From CAXMWX01 sp051008185 (GTDB lineage: Bacteria > Pseudomonadota > Gammaproteobacteria > Eutrophobiales > Eutrophobiaceae), in the NCBI GenBank assembly GCA_051008185.1, contig JBPCXW010000129.1, positions 1 to 8,710 of the forward strand: a stretch of DNA of 8,710 nt, written 5' to 3'. The notes below the pieces were generated by a model that saw only the letters and a program-made list of their open reading frames with translations, searched no databases and had not been told where the DNA came from. Both the position numbers and the translations under genes were made by a program. Below are positions 1 to 5,241 of this stretch, in pieces; within the stretch, counting starts at the first letter, position 1, and every line of letters begins with the position of its first letter.

Positions 1-180
1 CCCCTCAAGGGGGGAGCTATTCGTGCCGATAGCCGAAGCCACCAGCGCGTGTAGTGAAAAGCCAAAGCAGGCGTTAGCCTGCTTTGCCATTGTGATTGCT
101 CCCCCCTTGAGGGGGAGCCGGTGGCACAAGGGCGTAGCCCGTAGTGGCTCCGGTGGGGGGACATTGCTGATTTGCCTCAT
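1..180 (+). repeat. GC-rich palindromic intergenic repeat, copy 1 (left end cut by window)
   Basis: This non-coding repeat recurs at 1958-2076 in the same orientation. Bases 1-27 are identical to 1958-1984, and bases 95-180 match 1991-2076 with two mismatches (at 173 and 175). The element has two arms that are reverse complements of each other and are each palindromic around TCAAG or CTTGA: bases 1-17 (partial) and 98-118. Downstream of the right arm, 119-160 holds further short inverted pairs, including GGGC-gta-GCCC. Between the arms, copy 1 has a 67-base spacer (28-94) that copy 2 lacks. Open frames across it are low-complexity readings of the repeat and are not treated as genes. It looks like a dispersed REP/MITE-like intergenic element; its family is not identified. 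Confidence 0.85.
63..86. repeat. Perfect 10-bp hairpin in the spacer of repeat copy 1
   Basis: CAAAGCAGGC (63-72) pairs perfectly with GCCTGCTTTG (77-86) around a GTTA loop. No T-run follows, so it is not a classical terminator. A close relative of this stem, with one C-C mismatch and a TTC loop, lies at 1930-1954 beside copy 2. The hairpin module therefore seems to belong to the repeat family but to sit at different places in the two copies. Confidence 0.75.
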
Positions 181-257
181 AAGTATAAGCGGGTGCAGAA
201 AATGCAAAAAAGCGGTAAGATGCCGGACAATCAAACTTTGCCGTACAGGAACCCCCT

Positions 258-1079
258 ATGAATCAACCCGCACCCCTGATAAATGAGATCCCGGATATCC
301 AGAGCACACCGGATACCCGGCATCTGGCGATCGATCGGGTCGGGATCAAGGATATCCGGCACCCGGTGGTGGTGAAAGATCGCTCCGGGCGCGAGCAACA
401 CACCGTCGCCCGCTTCAATATGTATGTCGGCTTGCCGCACAATTTCAAAGGCACTCACATGTCACGTTTTGTCGAGATACTGAATGACCATGAGAATGAG
501 ATCTCGGTTGAGTCTTTCAAGCGCATGGTGGATGAGATGGCCGAGGCGCTGGAGGCCAAGTCCGGTCATATTGAGATGAGCTTCCCCTATTTCATCAGCA
601 AGGCCGCGCCCGTGTCCGGGGTGAAGAGCCTGATGGATTACGAGGTCTCTTTCATCGGCGAGATTGATCAGGAGCGGCATATCAGTTCTATCCGGGTTGT
701 CGTGCCGGTAACCAGCCTTTGCCCCTGCTCAAAGAATATCTCCGATTACGGGGCGCATAATCAACGTTCCCATGTGACGGTCACCGTGAAGATCACGGAT
801 TTCATCTGGATTGAAGAACTGATTGAGGCGGTGGAAAAGGTCGCCTCCTGCGAGTTATATGGCTTGCTGAAACGGCCGGACGAAAAATATGTGACCGAAC
901 GCGCCTACGACAATCCCAAGTTTGTAGAAGATATCGTCCGAGATGTCGCGATAACGCTGAACGAAGATGCGCGCATCAGCGCCTACACGGTGGAATCAGA
1001 GAACTTTGAATCCATCCACAATCACTCGGCTTATGCGATGCTCAGCCGCGACAAACAGGCCGAAGAAACCACCGACTAG
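258..1079 (+). CDS. folE2: GTP cyclohydrolase FolE2 (type IB)
   Basis: This 273-residue protein is predicted to convert GTP to 7,8-dihydroneopterin triphosphate, the first step of tetrahydrofolate synthesis and also the entry to queuosine-type deazapurines. The family signature is SLCPCSKNISDYGAHNQRS at residues 153-171, with metal-site or catalytic candidates Cys155, Cys157 and His167. Further conserved stretches are FNMYVGLP (53-60), KRPDEKYVTERAYDNPKFVED (205-225) and SIHNHSAYA (252-260). Length and motifs are complete for the family. The ATG is preceded by AGGA at 247-250, with 7 bases of spacing. Type IB enzymes use various divalent metals in place of the zinc-dependent FolE and are often induced under zinc limitation. 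I saw no convincing Zur operator upstream. A TATAAG at 184-189 resembles a -10 box but lacks a good -35. It converges on mazG. Confidence 0.96.
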   Translation: MNQPAPLINEIPDIQSTPDTRHLAIDRVGIKDIRHPVVVKDRSGREQHTVARFNMYVGLPHNFKGTHMSRFVEILNDHENEISVESFKRMVDEMAEALEAKSGHIEMSFPYFISKAAPVSGVKSLMDYEVSFIGEIDQERHISSIRVVVPVTSLCPCSKNISDYGAHNQRSHVTVTVKITDFIWIEELIEAVEKVASCELYGLLKRPDEKYVTERAYDNPKFVEDIVRDVAITLNEDARISAYTVESENFESIHNHSAYAMLSRDKQAEETTD

Positions 1080-1867
1080 CCCTGCTGTTCCGCCTGCTTG
1101 GCCTGCTCCCACAAGCGTTCCATTTCATCCTGCCCGACCTCGGTCAGGGTTTTATTCTGCTCTGCAAGTCTGTCCTCAATGTAACGAAAACGTCGCTCAA
1201 ACTTGCGGTTGGCCGCCCGTAACGCCAACTCCGGATCTGTTCGCAGATGTCGGCTCAAATTGACGCAACTGAACAGCACATCCCCCATTTCCTGCTCAAT
1301 ATCGTCCTGCTGCCGCTCGGCCAGTGCCTGCTCCAGTTCCTGCAACTCCTCGCGCACCTTTGCCACAACGGCCGCGGCCTCGGCCCAGTCAAACCCCACC
1401 GCCGCCGCCCGCTTCTGCAATTTCGCCGCCCGCAAGGTCTCCGGCAAGGTCACCGCCACATCATCAAGCAGACTGGCGCCGCCCTTTTTCGCCAGCCGCT
1501 CGGCCTGTTTTGTTGTCTCCCAGCTTTGTGCCAGTTGTTGCCGGTTACTGAACTTCGCATCGGCGAACACATGCGGGTGACGCCGTTGCAGTTTTTCCAC
1601 CACCGCCGTCGCCACATCGGCAAAATCAAACTGCCCCTGTTCGCTGGCAATCTGTGCATAAAAGGCGATATGGAAGAGTATGTCACCCAACTCCTCCCGC
1701 ACCGCCGTCAGGTCGTTGTTGTCAATCGCTTCCAGCAACTCATAGATCTCATCCAGACTGTGGCCGCGCAGGGAGCGCATGGTCTGCCGCCGGTCCCAGG
1801 GGCAGCCCTCACGCAGTGTGGTCATCAGGTGTAACAAATCGGTAACGGCTTGGGCGGATTTTTCCAT
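1076..1867 (-). CDS. mazG: Nucleoside triphosphate pyrophosphohydrolase MazG
   Basis: MazG hydrolyses (d)NTPs to the monophosphate and pyrophosphate; it is a cytosolic house-cleaning enzyme and can also moderate ppGpp responses. The start at 1867 gives 263 residues, the length of E. coli MazG, and places GCPWDRRQT at residues 21-29, as in the family. The first MazG domain has the helical metal-binding acids in DEIYELLEAI (39-48) and EELGDILFH (58-66). A second, degenerate-duplicate domain carries REELQELE and EQEMGDVLF, followed by NRKFERRF. The frame stays open to 2023, but the added residues translate the intergenic repeat and are rejected. An ATG at 1888 is the other possible start; neither has a clear Shine-Dalgarno. 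The stop codon interlocks with the folE2 stop (CTAG at 1076-1079), so the two convergent genes overlap by four bases with no room for a terminator between them. Confidence 0.95.
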   Translation of the reverse strand: MEKSAQAVTDLLHLMTTLREGCPWDRRQTMRSLRGHSLDEIYELLEAIDNNDLTAVREELGDILFHIAFYAQIASEQGQFDFADVATAVVEKLQRRHPHVFADAKFSNRQQLAQSWETTKQAERLAKKGGASLLDDVAVTLPETLRAAKLQKRAAAVGFDWAEAAAVVAKVREELQELEQALAERQQDDIEQEMGDVLFSCVNLSRHLRTDPELALRAANRKFERRFRYIEDRLAEQNKTLTEVGQDEMERLWEQAKQAEQQG

Positions 1868-1883
1868 TGGTAGTGTGTGACGG

Positions 1884-1912
1884 ATCATTAACAGTTGAGA
1901 CAAAAATGGCAA
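1884..1912 (-). promoter_or_regulatory. Candidate sigma70 promoter for mazG
   Basis: Read on the minus strand, TTGCCA (1912-1907, 5 of 6 to TTGACA) is followed after 17 bases by AATGAT (1889-1884, 4 of 6 to TATAAT). Transcription would begin near 1877, giving a very short leader to the ATG at 1867 and excluding the ATG at 1888. This is inference from consensus matching only. Confidence 0.3.
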
Positions 1913-1929
1913 GGTCGCCCGTCCCCCCA

Positions 1930-2076
1930 CCAAAGCAGGCTTCGCCTCCTTTGGCTCCCCCTCAAGGGGGGAGCTATTCGTGCCGGTGTTATTGCTCCCC
2001 CCTTGAGGGGGAGCCGGTGGCACAAGGGCGTAGCCCGTAGTGGCTCCGGTGGGGGGACATTGCTGATTGGTCTCAT
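1930..2076 (+). repeat. GC-rich palindromic intergenic repeat, copy 2
   Basis: This is the second copy of the element at 1-180. A hairpin at 1930-1954 (CCAAAG-c-AGGC / GCCT-c-CTTTGG, TTC loop) leads into two 21-base arms at 1954-1974 and 1994-2014. The arms are exact reverse complements of each other, and each also folds on itself with a C-rich/G-rich stem. The spacer between the shared segments is only 6 bases (1985-1990), against 67 in copy 1. The 62 bases after the right arm (2015-2076) are conserved with copy 1. It separates mazG from the divergently oriented HNH gene, so it may also influence transcription there; that is inference. Confidence 0.85.
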
Positions 2077-2163
2077 CAGTACTGATCCGCTACAGTGGCT
2101 TGATTTTCAGTGAATTATCCATTAGTTTGGCGCGTTCACAATCCGATACAAACACATTACACC

Positions 2164-2736
2164 ATGACAGCCCTGATACTGCGACTTGATATTGGCGGTA
2201 CCCCGGTCACCTGGATCCCCTGGCAGGATGCAGTGAGTTTGTATTGCCGCGACATGGTGGCCTGGACCGCAGGCGATGAAAGTTTCACCTTCACCGGCGG
2301 TGTGAATCGCCTGTCGGGGCAGCTGTCCAGCGTATCGGTTAATTCCATTATTGCGGTCAAACGCTCGGTGCGGCACCGCTATGTGCAGCGCAGCATCCCG
2401 CCCCTGACCAACCGCGAACTGTTCTTGCGGGACGCCGGGCTGTGCATGTATTGCGGACGTCAGCAAGGCAGCCGCGACCTGACCCGTGATCACGTCCTGC
2501 CGATGTCGCGCGGCGGGCGGGACAAGTGGTCCAATGTGGTCACCGCCTGCCGGATGTGTAACACGCGCAAGGGCAACAGGACACCGGAGGAGGCCCGGAT
2601 GGCACTGCTGGCCGTGCCTTATGTGCCGAACTGGGCCGAATATCTGGCACTGTCCAACCGGAAGATCCTGGCCGATCAGATGGAGTTCCTGAAGACACAG
2701 TTCTCGGGCCGCCCGATGCCGTTCTATCAGGACTAG
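2164..2736 (+). CDS. HNH endonuclease family protein
   Basis: Starting at the ATG at 2164 this gives 190 residues. The C-terminal half is a zinc-supported HNH (beta-beta-alpha-metal) nuclease fold: Cys94-x-x-Cys97, the metal/catalytic pair Asp109-His110 in RDHVLPMSRGG, Asn124, Cys129-x-x-Cys132, then Asn133 and Lys136, with KGNRTPEEA after them. The N-terminal ~80 residues (LRLDIGGTPVTWIPWQDAV and on) form a beta-rich region that accompanies the HNH domain in a widespread family of stand-alone bacterial proteins of unknown target. No methylase, specificity subunit or intron lies nearby, so restriction or homing is not supported by context. A GTG at 2110 would add 18 residues; neither start has a good Shine-Dalgarno, and I prefer the ATG because the recognisable family sequence begins there. 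Its stop is 29 bases before the next gene, suggesting co-transcription. Confidence 0.88.
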   Translation: MTALILRLDIGGTPVTWIPWQDAVSLYCRDMVAWTAGDESFTFTGGVNRLSGQLSSVSVNSIIAVKRSVRHRYVQRSIPPLTNRELFLRDAGLCMYCGRQQGSRDLTRDHVLPMSRGGRDKWSNVVTACRMCNTRKGNRTPEEARMALLAVPYVPNWAEYLALSNRKILADQMEFLKTQFSGRPMPFYQD

Positions 2737-2765
2737 CGTCCGGCCACCCCCCTGGAACAACGCCC

Positions 2766-3137
2766 GTGACGACACGCTACCTGCTACTCATCGCCCTGCT
2801 ATCGGGTGCCAATACGGCCCTGGCCGCCGACAAGACTGGCAATTATGCGATCTGGGGCAAGGGGGGTAAATCCTGCTACAGCTACAACAAAAGCCGGGAA
2901 ACCGCTGAGGATCAGGCCTACAAGGACTATATTATGGGCTATATCACCGCCTATAACCTGTTTACCGACAAGACCTACAGCATCACGGCGGGGATGAATA
3001 TGCACGAGATCCTCGGCTGGTTTGACGATTATTGCGGCGACAAGCCGATACACGGGTTTGAACAGGCCCTGACCGGCTTCATTGCGGCACATCACAAGAC
3101 CCGCTACATACGCCCCCCCGGTTCCCGCCTGCGTTGA
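2766..3137 (+). CDS. Small exported protein with two cysteines, function unknown
   Basis: This 123-residue product starts at GTG. It has a clear Sec signal peptide: a short basic N-terminus (Arg4), the hydrophobic run YLLLIALLSG, and a likely cleavage after ALA at residue 20. The mature part (~103 residues) has Cys37 and Cys90, positioned to form one disulfide. Its central stretch, AYKDYIMGYITAYN (51-64), is followed later by GWFDDYCGDKPI (84-95). This pattern, with a helix ending near GY-x-x-x-YN and a WxDxYC motif, recalls small periplasmic proteins of the HdeA/Rap1a-like type, but I cannot assign it with certainty. A GGA at 2754-2756 is the only weak ribosome-binding match. It lies 29 bases after the HNH gene on the same strand. 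No function is claimed. Confidence 0.75.
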   Translation: MTTRYLLLIALLSGANTALAADKTGNYAIWGKGGKSCYSYNKSRETAEDQAYKDYIMGYITAYNLFTDKTYSITAGMNMHEILGWFDDYCGDKPIHGFEQALTGFIAAHHKTRYIRPPGSRLR

Positions 3138-3232
3138 TGTTTTTAGATTGTTGTAATTCAAATAGTTATGGCTAAAAGCTTGATGCCATATCACGATTGC
3201 AAGGGTCAGGTTGCCTGAACAGCAAAGAAAAA

Positions 3233-3261
3233 TTGCCAATCGCCGCAAAATCAGTCATTAT
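3233..3261 (+). promoter_or_regulatory. Candidate sigma70 promoter for the lipoprotein gene
   Basis: TTGCCA at 3233-3238 (5 of 6 to the -35 consensus) is separated by exactly 17 bases from CATTAT at 3256-3261 (4 of 6 to the -10). Transcription would begin near 3268, leaving a leader of about 55 bases before the ATG at 3324. The surrounding 3138-3323 gap is AT-richer than its flanks and contains nothing else I can support. An abundant lipoprotein would be expected to have its own promoter here. Confidence 0.45.
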
Positions 3262-3323
3262 TGGCACCGTTTTTTAGCGAGAACTTCTGGAAACAACATT
3301 AACGGTCTATTGGAGAACCAACA

Positions 3324-3605
3324 ATGAAAACACTTGTATTCAAAGTAGCATTACTGGCGTCCGCTCTCGTTCTTTTGGGGGGATGCGCCACCGTTGAACA
3401 ACTCAATGAAGTCCGTGCCATAGCGGAAAGTGCGCGGGCAGCAGCGAACAGTGTCGTCGGTGCCGCCGATGAAGCCCTGGCGGTCGCCCGTGAGGCACAG
3501 GCTACGGCAGATGCCGCACAGGCTACGGCAGACGCTGCGGAGTCTTGTTGCGACGAGAACACCGGCAAGATTGACCGGATGTTTGAGAAAGCCATGCGAA
3601 AATAG
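3324..3605 (+). CDS. Lpp/OprI-like alanine-zipper outer-membrane lipoprotein
   Basis: This 93-residue protein has a lipoprotein signal peptide with lipobox LLGGC, so Cys21 would be lipidated. The +2 residue is Ala, which does not retain it in the inner membrane. Residues ~30-73 form an alanine-rich heptad helix (AESARAAANSVVGAADEALAV and on), typical of the trimeric alanine zippers of Lpp and Pseudomonas OprI. The C-terminus DRMFEKAMRK closely resembles the OprI end and finishes in Arg-Lys like E. coli Lpp, where the terminal Lys is joined to peptidoglycan. A good Shine-Dalgarno (GGAG at 3312-3315) precedes the ATG. Unusual features are adjacent Cys75-Cys76 after the zipper and a duplicated heptad. 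It has its own candidate promoter and terminator, and it faces an L,D-transpeptidase gene, a possible partner enzyme. The lipoprotein call is strong; covalent wall attachment is inference. Confidence 0.9.
   Translation: MKTLVFKVALLASALVLLGGCATVEQLNEVRAIAESARAAANSVVGAADEALAVAREAQATADAAQATADAAESCCDENTGKIDRMFEKAMRK
3495..3536 (+). repeat. Tandem 21-base repeat encoding a duplicated heptad
   Basis: Two adjacent 21-base units (3495-3515 and 3516-3536) are identical at 19 of 21 positions, and each encodes AQATADA in frame (residues 58-64 and 65-71). A unit of exactly one heptad keeps the alanine-zipper register, so it looks like a recent in-frame duplication that lengthened the coiled coil by one repeat. 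Confidence 0.85.
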
Positions 3606-3617
3606 GGGTTGCGTGAG

Positions 3618-3645
3618 CCGGATCCCCGCCGCATCGGGGGTCCGG
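3618..3645 (+). other. Strong 11-bp stem-loop downstream of the lipoprotein gene
   Basis: CCGGATCCCCG (3618-3628) pairs with CGGGGGTCCGG (3635-3645) along all 11 positions, one as G-T, with a 6-base loop. It begins 12 bases after the lipoprotein stop and is not followed by a T-run, so it is probably not a terminator in itself. A role in protecting the 3' end of the mRNA is possible. Confidence 0.7.
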
Positions 3646-3657
3646 TTATAACGCCCT

Positions 3658-3676
3658 GCCCTGTGCAGGGCTTTTT
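3658..3676 (+). terminator. Rho-independent terminator of the lipoprotein gene
   Basis: GCCCT (3658-3662) and AGGGC (3667-3671) form a short GC-rich stem around a GTGC loop, followed at once by TTTTT (3672-3676) and then ATTTATT. It ends 3 bases before the stop codon of the convergent L,D-transpeptidase gene. On the minus strand the same stem lacks a T-run downstream, so it is oriented to end plus-strand transcripts. Confidence 0.8.
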
Positions 3677-3678
3677 AT

Positions 3679-4650
3679 TTATTCACCTGCGTCACCTGCG
3701 GGGGATGTCTGCTCCACCGTTTCCAGCAATCTGCCTACCGCCACCGGCAAGCCGTTGGCATCGTCAATCACCTGTCTCGCCAGAGACCAGTCCAGTTCAT
3801 AACGCCGCTCCTTGCTGACGGCGATCAGCATCTTCACTACGCTGGTCAGGTCGCCCTGAAATTCCGCTGCGTCTTCCTCCAGCCAGGGATGCGCCTCAAG
3901 ATAGATTTGCCCATCCTGCACACCCAGCTTGAAAGGTTGATTGACGATATACACCGGCGTGTCCAGTTCCACCATGCCGTACAGGGCCTCAATATCCTCC
4001 GGATACAAACGGATACAACCGTGACTGACACGCATCCCGATACCGTAAGGCTTGTTGGTGCCGTGGATCAGGTAACTGGTCAGGCCAAGGCGTATCGCAT
4101 AGTCCCCCAGCGGGTTATCCGACCCCGGCGGCACCTGTTCCGGCAACGGGTCTCCCATTTCTTCATGCTCCTTGCGTATTGACTCAGGCGGGTACCAATA
4201 AGGCCGTTGGCTCTTCTGCACGACTTCGGTCGTGACATAGGGCGTCCCCCAGCCCTGCCTGCCGATGCCCAGCGGGTGGGTGATAACCGGGCTGGGCTGG
4301 TCATAGTCGGCAGGGGGGAAATAATACAGGCGCATTTCAGGGATATTCAGCACGATGCCGTCGCGCGGTGTGCGGGGCAATAAAAACCGGGTGGGCAATA
4401 TTATCTCCCGCCCCTGTCCGGGTAGCCAGGTATCCACATCCGGATTGGCCAGTTTGATGTCTGTCACGCCGAGGCCGTTGGCACGGGCAATGTCCAGCAA
4501 GGTGTCTTCATACCGGGCCTGCACTGTCTGCACCACACCGATCAGATCATCGTTGTTATCTACAAGATAGGTGTCTGCCTGCGAGATGTTATGCGATAAC
4601 AATGCAGCGGCGATGCAGACCGCCTGATCAATGTAGCGAGTTGGATTCAT
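3679..4650 (-). CDS. L,D-transpeptidase (YkuD domain, ErfK/YbiS/YcfS type) with LysM-like region
   Basis: This 323-residue periplasmic enzyme cross-links peptidoglycan through mDAP residues or, in the ErfK/YbiS/YcfS group, attaches Braun-type lipoproteins to the wall. The N-terminus has a hydrophobic export segment (VCIAAALLSH, 11-20). Residues ~45-90 read as a LysM-like wall-binding module (YEDTLLDIARANGLGVTDIKLANP, then LPGQGREIILP). The YkuD catalytic domain follows, with VLNIPEMRLYYF near 100-111, HPLGIGRQGWGTP (125-137), His196 in IHGTNKPYGIG, and the nucleophile Cys212 in SHGCIRL (209-215), so the active site is intact. About 80 residues follow the catalytic motif, as in the E. coli relatives. 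It lies 21 bases after moaB on the same strand and probably shares its transcript. No clear Shine-Dalgarno precedes the ATG. It converges on the Lpp-like lipoprotein gene. Confidence 0.94.
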   Translation of the reverse strand: MNPTRYIDQAVCIAAALLSHNISQADTYLVDNNDDLIGVVQTVQARYEDTLLDIARANGLGVTDIKLANPDVDTWLPGQGREIILPTRFLLPRTPRDGIVLNIPEMRLYYFPPADYDQPSPVITHPLGIGRQGWGTPYVTTEVVQKSQRPYWYPPESIRKEHEEMGDPLPEQVPPGSDNPLGDYAIRLGLTSYLIHGTNKPYGIGMRVSHGCIRLYPEDIEALYGMVELDTPVYIVNQPFKLGVQDGQIYLEAHPWLEEDAAEFQGDLTSVVKMLIAVSKERRYELDWSLARQVIDDANGLPVAVGRLLETVEQTSPAGDAGE

Positions 4651-4671
4651 GTCTTGAAGGATAGGCGTTGT

Positions 4672-5190
4672 TCAGTTTTCCATTAGCCGGGGCATCAATT
4701 CAACAAGATTGCAAGGTCGGGTACGAAAATCAAGTTGTGCGCTGATGATCTTGTCCCATGCCGTCGCACAGGCCCCCGGCGAGCCCGGCAAACAGAACAG
4801 ATAGGTGCCATTGGCCACCCCGGCGATAGCGCGTGATTGCAGGGCCGAGGTGCCGATTTCCTCGTACGATAACATCCTGAACATCTCGCCAAAACCGGCT
4901 ATTTCCTTGTCAAACAAGGCCGCGACTGCCTCCGGTGTGCCATCGCGTCCGGTCACGCCGGTGCCGCCGGTGCTGATGATCACATCAACCCCGGCATCGG
5001 CACACCAGTCTGATACAACGGCCCTGATCTGCTTGATGTCATCAATAACAATGCGCTCACTGTGCAACTGATGCCCTGCCGCCTGCAAGCGATCATGCAA
5101 CAGCTTGCCGGACTTGTCGGTTTTTTGCGTGCGCGAATCGGATACAACCAGTACGCAGATATTCAGTGGTTTGAATTCTCTGTCTGTCAT
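4672..5190 (-). CDS. moaB: Molybdenum cofactor biosynthesis protein MoaB
   Basis: This 172-residue protein has the single-domain MoaB/MogA fold, which binds molybdopterin and, in MogA-type members, adenylylates it before metal insertion. Characteristic motifs are VVSDSR (15-20), the nucleotide/pterin-binding STGGTGVTGRDGTPEAV (73-89), and FCLPGSPGA (132-140). Length and sequence match E. coli MoaB (about 170 residues) better than the longer MogA. The ATG has AGGA 8 bases upstream (on the minus strand, at about 5199-5202). It follows the MATE gene by 51 bases and precedes the L,D-transpeptidase by 21. No other molybdopterin gene is in the window, so it is outside a moa cluster. In E. coli MoaB is dispensable and its precise role is unclear. 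Confidence 0.93.
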   Translation of the reverse strand: MTDREFKPLNICVLVVSDSRTQKTDKSGKLLHDRLQAAGHQLHSERIVIDDIKQIRAVVSDWCADAGVDVIISTGGTGVTGRDGTPEAVAALFDKEIAGFGEMFRMLSYEEIGTSALQSRAIAGVANGTYLFCLPGSPGACATAWDKIISAQLDFRTRPCNLVELMPRLMEN

Positions 5191-5241
5191 TGCCTGAATC
5201 CTAACATAGACGCACGTAAAGCGTTATGCCTGCGCTCGCGC

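Noticed and set aside
23..286. Open frame of 87 codons over repeat copy 1, and a similar one at 1895-2113
   Set aside because: Both frames read through the GC-rich repeat and give the same low-complexity PPLRGSRWHKG text; neither has a protein-like composition or a ribosome-binding site.
1203..1834. Long plus-strand open frames opposite mazG
   Set aside because: They are antisense shadows of a clearly identified gene, with Cys/Ser/Pro-rich or His/Gln-rich translations and no family resemblance.
1868..2023. N-terminal extension of MazG up to a start at 2023 (315 residues)
   Set aside because: The added residues are a translation of the palindromic repeat and adjacent intergenic DNA, and the start at 1867 gives the exact usual family length.
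1..2076. The repeat pair as ends of a composite transposon
   Set aside because: No transposase, no visible target duplication, and the enclosed genes are ordinary housekeeping functions; a dispersed intergenic repeat is simpler.
2100..2128. TTGATT - 17 bases - TAGTTT as a promoter for the HNH gene
   Set aside because: The -10 matches only 3 of 6 bases and the fit is no better than chance in this AT-richer stretch.
2122..2775. 217-codon minus-strand frame opposite the HNH gene
   Set aside because: It lies wholly opposite a gene with intact HNH motifs, and its own translation shows no domain or motif.
3168..3218. A 16-codon frame (ATG at 3168) between the exported protein and the lipoprotein
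   Set aside because: It has no ribosome-binding site and is too short to support without conservation data.
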